From positions 588,580 through 652,579 of the forward strand of contig NZ_QOCG01000030.1 of assembly GCF_003318235.1 (NCBI RefSeq): a stretch of 64,000 bases of DNA. Direction: 5' to 3'. Shown here piece by piece: positions 61,361 through 64,000 of the stretch (the stretch's first letter is position 1; every line of letters starts with the position of its first letter). This DNA is from Loktanella sp. D2R18. GTDB lineage: Bacteria; Pseudomonadota; Alphaproteobacteria; Rhodobacterales; Rhodobacteraceae. The notes below the pieces were generated by a model that worked only from the letters and a program-made list of their open reading frames with translations, had not been told where the DNA came from and did not search any database. The position numbers were made by a program, and so were the translations under genes.

Positions 61361-61980
61361 TCCAAACTTCCTTTGGTCAGCACTCTTGTTTCAACAAACG
61401 CATGGGCACATGAAACCATCGTTACCAGTCGGAAATAGATCTGATATTGGCATTTGAATAGCGAATTTATCTGATACTTGATATCGAATTTTCGAATGTA
61501 GGGCAATTTGCCGGGGCCGGTGTTTTCATCCTCTCGCAGATACCGGGCATCGCACGGAACGTGTGTTGCATCTGAAGTTGTGGAAATGATCCCGCCAGGT
61601 TTTCCGGGGTGGGGACAAGTATCTGGCCCAAGTGCTTAGCGCGACATTGGTGGCGCACTTCCACGTCAATCAGATATGTATCCTAATGGTTTTCCAAAAC
61701 GGCAAATACTCAGGGTCAACCACAGCTTTCCTCATCGATCGTCCCCGCCAACGGCTGCATCAATGCATGAGTATTTCTCAGCGATCATACCATTAAAACT
61801 CGTTTTCAGAATTTTCTGGATGTTGCTATGACGAAGCCGTGGAAGCGAGTTCAAACCGCTTCGGTGGCGTCGTGAGGGGTTGGTCCCAACCCGACTTTCT
61901 CCGGATTTGTTTCCACATTACACGCATCAGAGATCATAAGCTGAATTGACGTTTAGATGAGCAACTCTCATGATCGCGGG
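61361..61980. other. Gene-free stretch before LysR paralogue 2
   Basis: About 620 bp with no supported gene. Contains AT-rich tracts (61,430-61,500) that may be promoter sequence for the small protein or the LysR gene. No RNA structure stood out. Confidence 0.4.
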
Positions 61981-62904
61981 ATGGACATTACCCTTCTCAA
62001 AACCTTCCTCGAAGTCGCTGCAACTGGATCGTTTGTTTCAGCGTCCGAACGCCTTTACGTCACCCAATCCGCAGTGTCGCTGCGTATCCAGCGGCTGGAG
62101 GATGCGCTTGGAAAGCCAATGTTCACGCGCTCGAAGGCCGGGGCAGAATTAACCAACGCAGGGCGCGAGTTTGAGCGCTATGCGCTGTCCATGATCCGGG
62201 TCTGGGAAGAGGCGCGCCAGCAAGTTGCTATCCCTGATGGATTTACGCGCAGCTTGACCATTGGTGCGCAATACTCACTTTGGCCACGGCTGGGTTTTCG
62301 CTGGATTGATGGGTTGCAGGCTGCCGCACCCGACTTGAACATCCGGGCCGAACTGGGCATGCCTGACAGGCTAACCCGGTTTCTGACAGAAGGGATCATG
62401 CAGGTGGGTCTATTGTATATGCCGCAACTGCGACCGGGCCTATCCGTCGACAAAGTGATGGAAGAAGAACTGGTGATGGTTGCGTCGCGGCCGGATGCGG
62501 ACATCAACAATCTGACCGACTATGTGTTCGTTGACTGGGGTCCAGAATTCGTCAGCGCGCATGCTCTCGCGCTGCCGGAGCTGACCAATCCGGGGTTGAC
62601 GTTTTCGCTTGGGGCCATGGTGGCTGAATATGTCATCAATCGCAAAGCCTCTGCCTATCTGCCCGCACGCTATGTGAAGCGCTACATTGATAGCGGTCAG
62701 CTGTACCTCGTCGCGGATGCACCACGCTTTCCCTATCCGGTATGGGCCGTCTGGCGTGAAGACCTTGATCCAACCATCGCTGAGATTGCGAAAACAACGC
62801 TGACCCAGGTCGCAAATGCCGCAGAGGCGGACGGCGAAGCTGTGTTGGAACGACTGCGTGATATCAACGATAATACCGTTGTCGAGGTGCTTGGCCAAAC
62901 ATAA
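61981..62904 (+). CDS. LysR-family regulator (paralogue 2)
   Basis: 307 residues. MDITLLKTFLEVAATGSFVS and VTQSAVSLRIQRLEDALGKP form the HTH. The effector domain includes NLTDYVFVDWGPEFVSAHAL, nearly identical to the same segment in the LysR product encoded at 60,164. Start 61981 aligns with the paralogue's MDI start; ATG 61957 is in frame upstream. It precedes the leader and gene of the DUF481 protein by 130 bp and might regulate it. Confidence 0.88.
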   Translation: MDITLLKTFLEVAATGSFVSASERLYVTQSAVSLRIQRLEDALGKPMFTRSKAGAELTNAGREFERYALSMIRVWEEARQQVAIPDGFTRSLTIGAQYSLWPRLGFRWIDGLQAAAPDLNIRAELGMPDRLTRFLTEGIMQVGLLYMPQLRPGLSVDKVMEEELVMVASRPDADINNLTDYVFVDWGPEFVSAHALALPELTNPGLTFSLGAMVAEYVINRKASAYLPARYVKRYIDSGQLYLVADAPRFPYPVWAVWREDLDPTIAEIAKTTLTQVANAAEADGEAVLERLRDINDNTVVEVLGQT

Positions 62905-62964
62905 GAGAATATCGCTTTAAGCATGATTATTTTGAATTTCTCTTAAGCATCGTTTCCCACTAGA

Positions 62965-63033
62965 TATCCCCTCAGCAGAAATGCTCCCGATCCTGAGGAA
63001 GGACGGGTCACCTTGTTGGGAAAGGATAGACCC
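62965..63033 (+). promoter_or_regulatory. Conserved structured leader, copy 2
   Basis: This is the counterpart of the leader at 54,426: ATCCCC, then AGCA-GAAA-TGCT (stem with GNRA loop), then CCCGATCC / GGACGGG as a second stem. CTTGTTGGGAAAGGA follows up to the start codon. Similarity extends upstream to a TTTTGAATTTCT box (62930-62941), matching TTTAGAATTTCT near 54,394, perhaps the promoter. Confidence 0.55.
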
Positions 63034-63861
63034 ATGACAAAGAACGTATTTATCGTAGCGGCTATCGCTGCAATCATCGCATCATCCGCATCAGCGCAAA
63101 ACCTGATCGGCCGTGACACCGTTGCCGGTGACCGTAACGAAGACCTGATCGAAGCCATTGAAGACGACGCAGAGCGTGAGCTTGATCGTTTCGGCAACGA
63201 AGGCCGTCCTGATGGCTTTACCGGTTCTGTCGCACTTCGCGGCATCGCGCAAAGCGGTAACACCGACACCACATACATCGGTATCGGTTCTGACATGAAC
63301 TATGTCTTCGGACCAAACGGTATCGAGCTGCAGTTGAACTATGCCTACAGCGACGACGACGAAACTGATGCAGAAGAAAGCCTGTTTTACGGCCTTGAGT
63401 ACACACGTGACCTGAACCCACAGTTCTTTGGTTTCGCGAAACTCCAAGGTTCGGCTGACAGTGCGACAGACGCGCAGTTTGAATCCGACACATTCCTGAG
63501 CTTCGGTGCAGGCTACCGTGTGTTCAACGATGCTGACCGTCAGTGGTCTGTTCAGGCTGGCCCAGGCTACCGTTTTGCCGAGCTGAATGACGTCACAGAT
63601 GGCGACGTGAGCGAAGGTGCATTCGGTGTGTCATCGGACTATGCGCACAAGCTGAGCGAAACCGTGTTTGTCACCAATGACACTGACGTCATCTGGTCTG
63701 AATCTGACACAGTTCTGTTCAACGACCTAGCTTTGAATGTGGCGATGACTGAAACACTGGCCCTGCGCACAAGCGTACTGACAGAGTATCACACTGAGCC
63801 CGGCACCGCTGAAAACACAGACAACACCTTCGGCGTTTCGCTGGTGTACTCTTTCAACTAA
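63034..63861 (+). CDS. DUF481 outer-membrane beta-barrel protein
   Basis: 275 residues. Signal MTKNVFIVAAIAAIIASSAS (ends SAQ), then a helical acidic segment, then alternating strands beginning FTGSVALRGIAQSGNTDTTY, the typical DUF481 opening, and ending GVSLVYSFN with a C-terminal Phe-Asn. The segment FGFAKLQGSADSATDAQFES is a long extracellular loop candidate. Probably an outer-membrane barrel. It is preceded by the conserved structured leader and followed by a strong terminator. Confidence 0.85.
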   Translation: MTKNVFIVAAIAAIIASSASAQNLIGRDTVAGDRNEDLIEAIEDDAERELDRFGNEGRPDGFTGSVALRGIAQSGNTDTTYIGIGSDMNYVFGPNGIELQLNYAYSDDDETDAEESLFYGLEYTRDLNPQFFGFAKLQGSADSATDAQFESDTFLSFGAGYRVFNDADRQWSVQAGPGYRFAELNDVTDGDVSEGAFGVSSDYAHKLSETVFVTNDTDVIWSESDTVLFNDLALNVAMTETLALRTSVLTEYHTEPGTAENTDNTFGVSLVYSFN

Positions 63862-63922
63862 GCGCGGGTTTGCATTCCCAAGCGGGCTGCGCCCTCGCAG
63901 GCCCAATCTGAAGTTGAAAACT

Positions 63923-63948
63923 GGGGCGGAGAAATCCGCCCCTTTTTT
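63923..63948 (+). terminator. Intrinsic terminator of the DUF481 gene
   Basis: GGGGCGGA (63923-63930), loop GAAA, TCCGCCCC (63935-63942), then TTTTTT. A textbook rho-independent terminator. Confidence 0.93.
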
Positions 63949-64000
63949 GTTGAATACCTTAACTATCCACTGAGATAGTCTAAGCCACCTTTCGTTCGAA

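Overview
The window reads as a chromosomal segment of a marine alphaproteobacterium of the Rhodobacteraceae (Roseobacter group). The grounds are the serB/serC/serA arrangement with a serC-type leader, the rpmH-rnpA-yidD-ttcA block, HspQ, LolA, a 2-thiocytidine TtcA and many 4 to 11 bp stop/start overlaps. No species can be named from sequence alone.

Region 1 (1-25.5 kb) is mostly core chromosome. It holds a PLP trans-sulfuration enzyme cut by the window edge, a Cys-type iodothyronine-deiodinase-like redoxin, a sterol-desaturase-fold hydroxylase, and the serine biosynthesis genes (serB divergent from serC-serA). Next come a PPP-type phosphatase and a fully overlapping five-gene operon: ABC ATPase, FtsX-type permease, AttH/CrtC-like secreted protein, FMN-binding protein and FAD oxidoreductase. 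Then follow thiolase, YaaA, HspQ, a transporter, a lytic transglycosylase, LolA, a PstS/OmpA-like fusion, the rpmH block, a TVP38 plus FAD-oxidoreductase pair, and a histidine kinase. It closes with tRNA-Arg(ACG).

Region 2 (25,626-48,770) is a 23.1 kb Tn7-like transposon whose two ends can be read directly. It starts TGTTGAACGTC, ends with the matching inverted sequence (…GACGTTCGACA), and is flanked by the 5-bp direct repeat ATCTT. It sits 9 bp past the tRNA-Arg 3' end. Both ends carry repeated TGACG-N4-GGTCA-like sites. The transposition genes lie in the middle: a TnsA-like endonuclease, a DD(35)E TnsB/TniA transposase, a TnsC/TniB ATPase, a long TniQ and a small overlapping ORF. A serine resolvase with a res-like site is also inside, a trait of Tn5053-type elements. 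Cargo on the left includes an HD phosphohydrolase and an unrecognised, translationally coupled gene pair (PD-(D/E)XK-like protein plus a large helical, HEAT-like protein), which is the best candidate for an undescribed defence system. Other cargo is a membrane-anchored HTH regulator, two further nuclease-like proteins, two regulator/SDR pairs, a Bcr/CflA efflux pump, and a methionine aminopeptidase divergent from a ParD-like gene across a palindrome.

Region 3 (48.8-64 kb) is flanking chromosome rich in ion, envelope and stress functions. It has an mgtE-RimB-like-rimK-desuccinylase operon (Mg transport plus S6-type glutamylation), ZntB, an MFS transporter, a frameshifted YdeI-like gene and a PsiE-like protein. 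It continues with a Ca/Na antiporter, an EF-hand/SPW pair, two related LysR regulators and a DUF481 beta-barrel protein. Two separate envelope genes here (54,498 and 63,034) share a conserved roughly 70-nt structured 5' leader that I do not recognise, a candidate cis-regulatory RNA.
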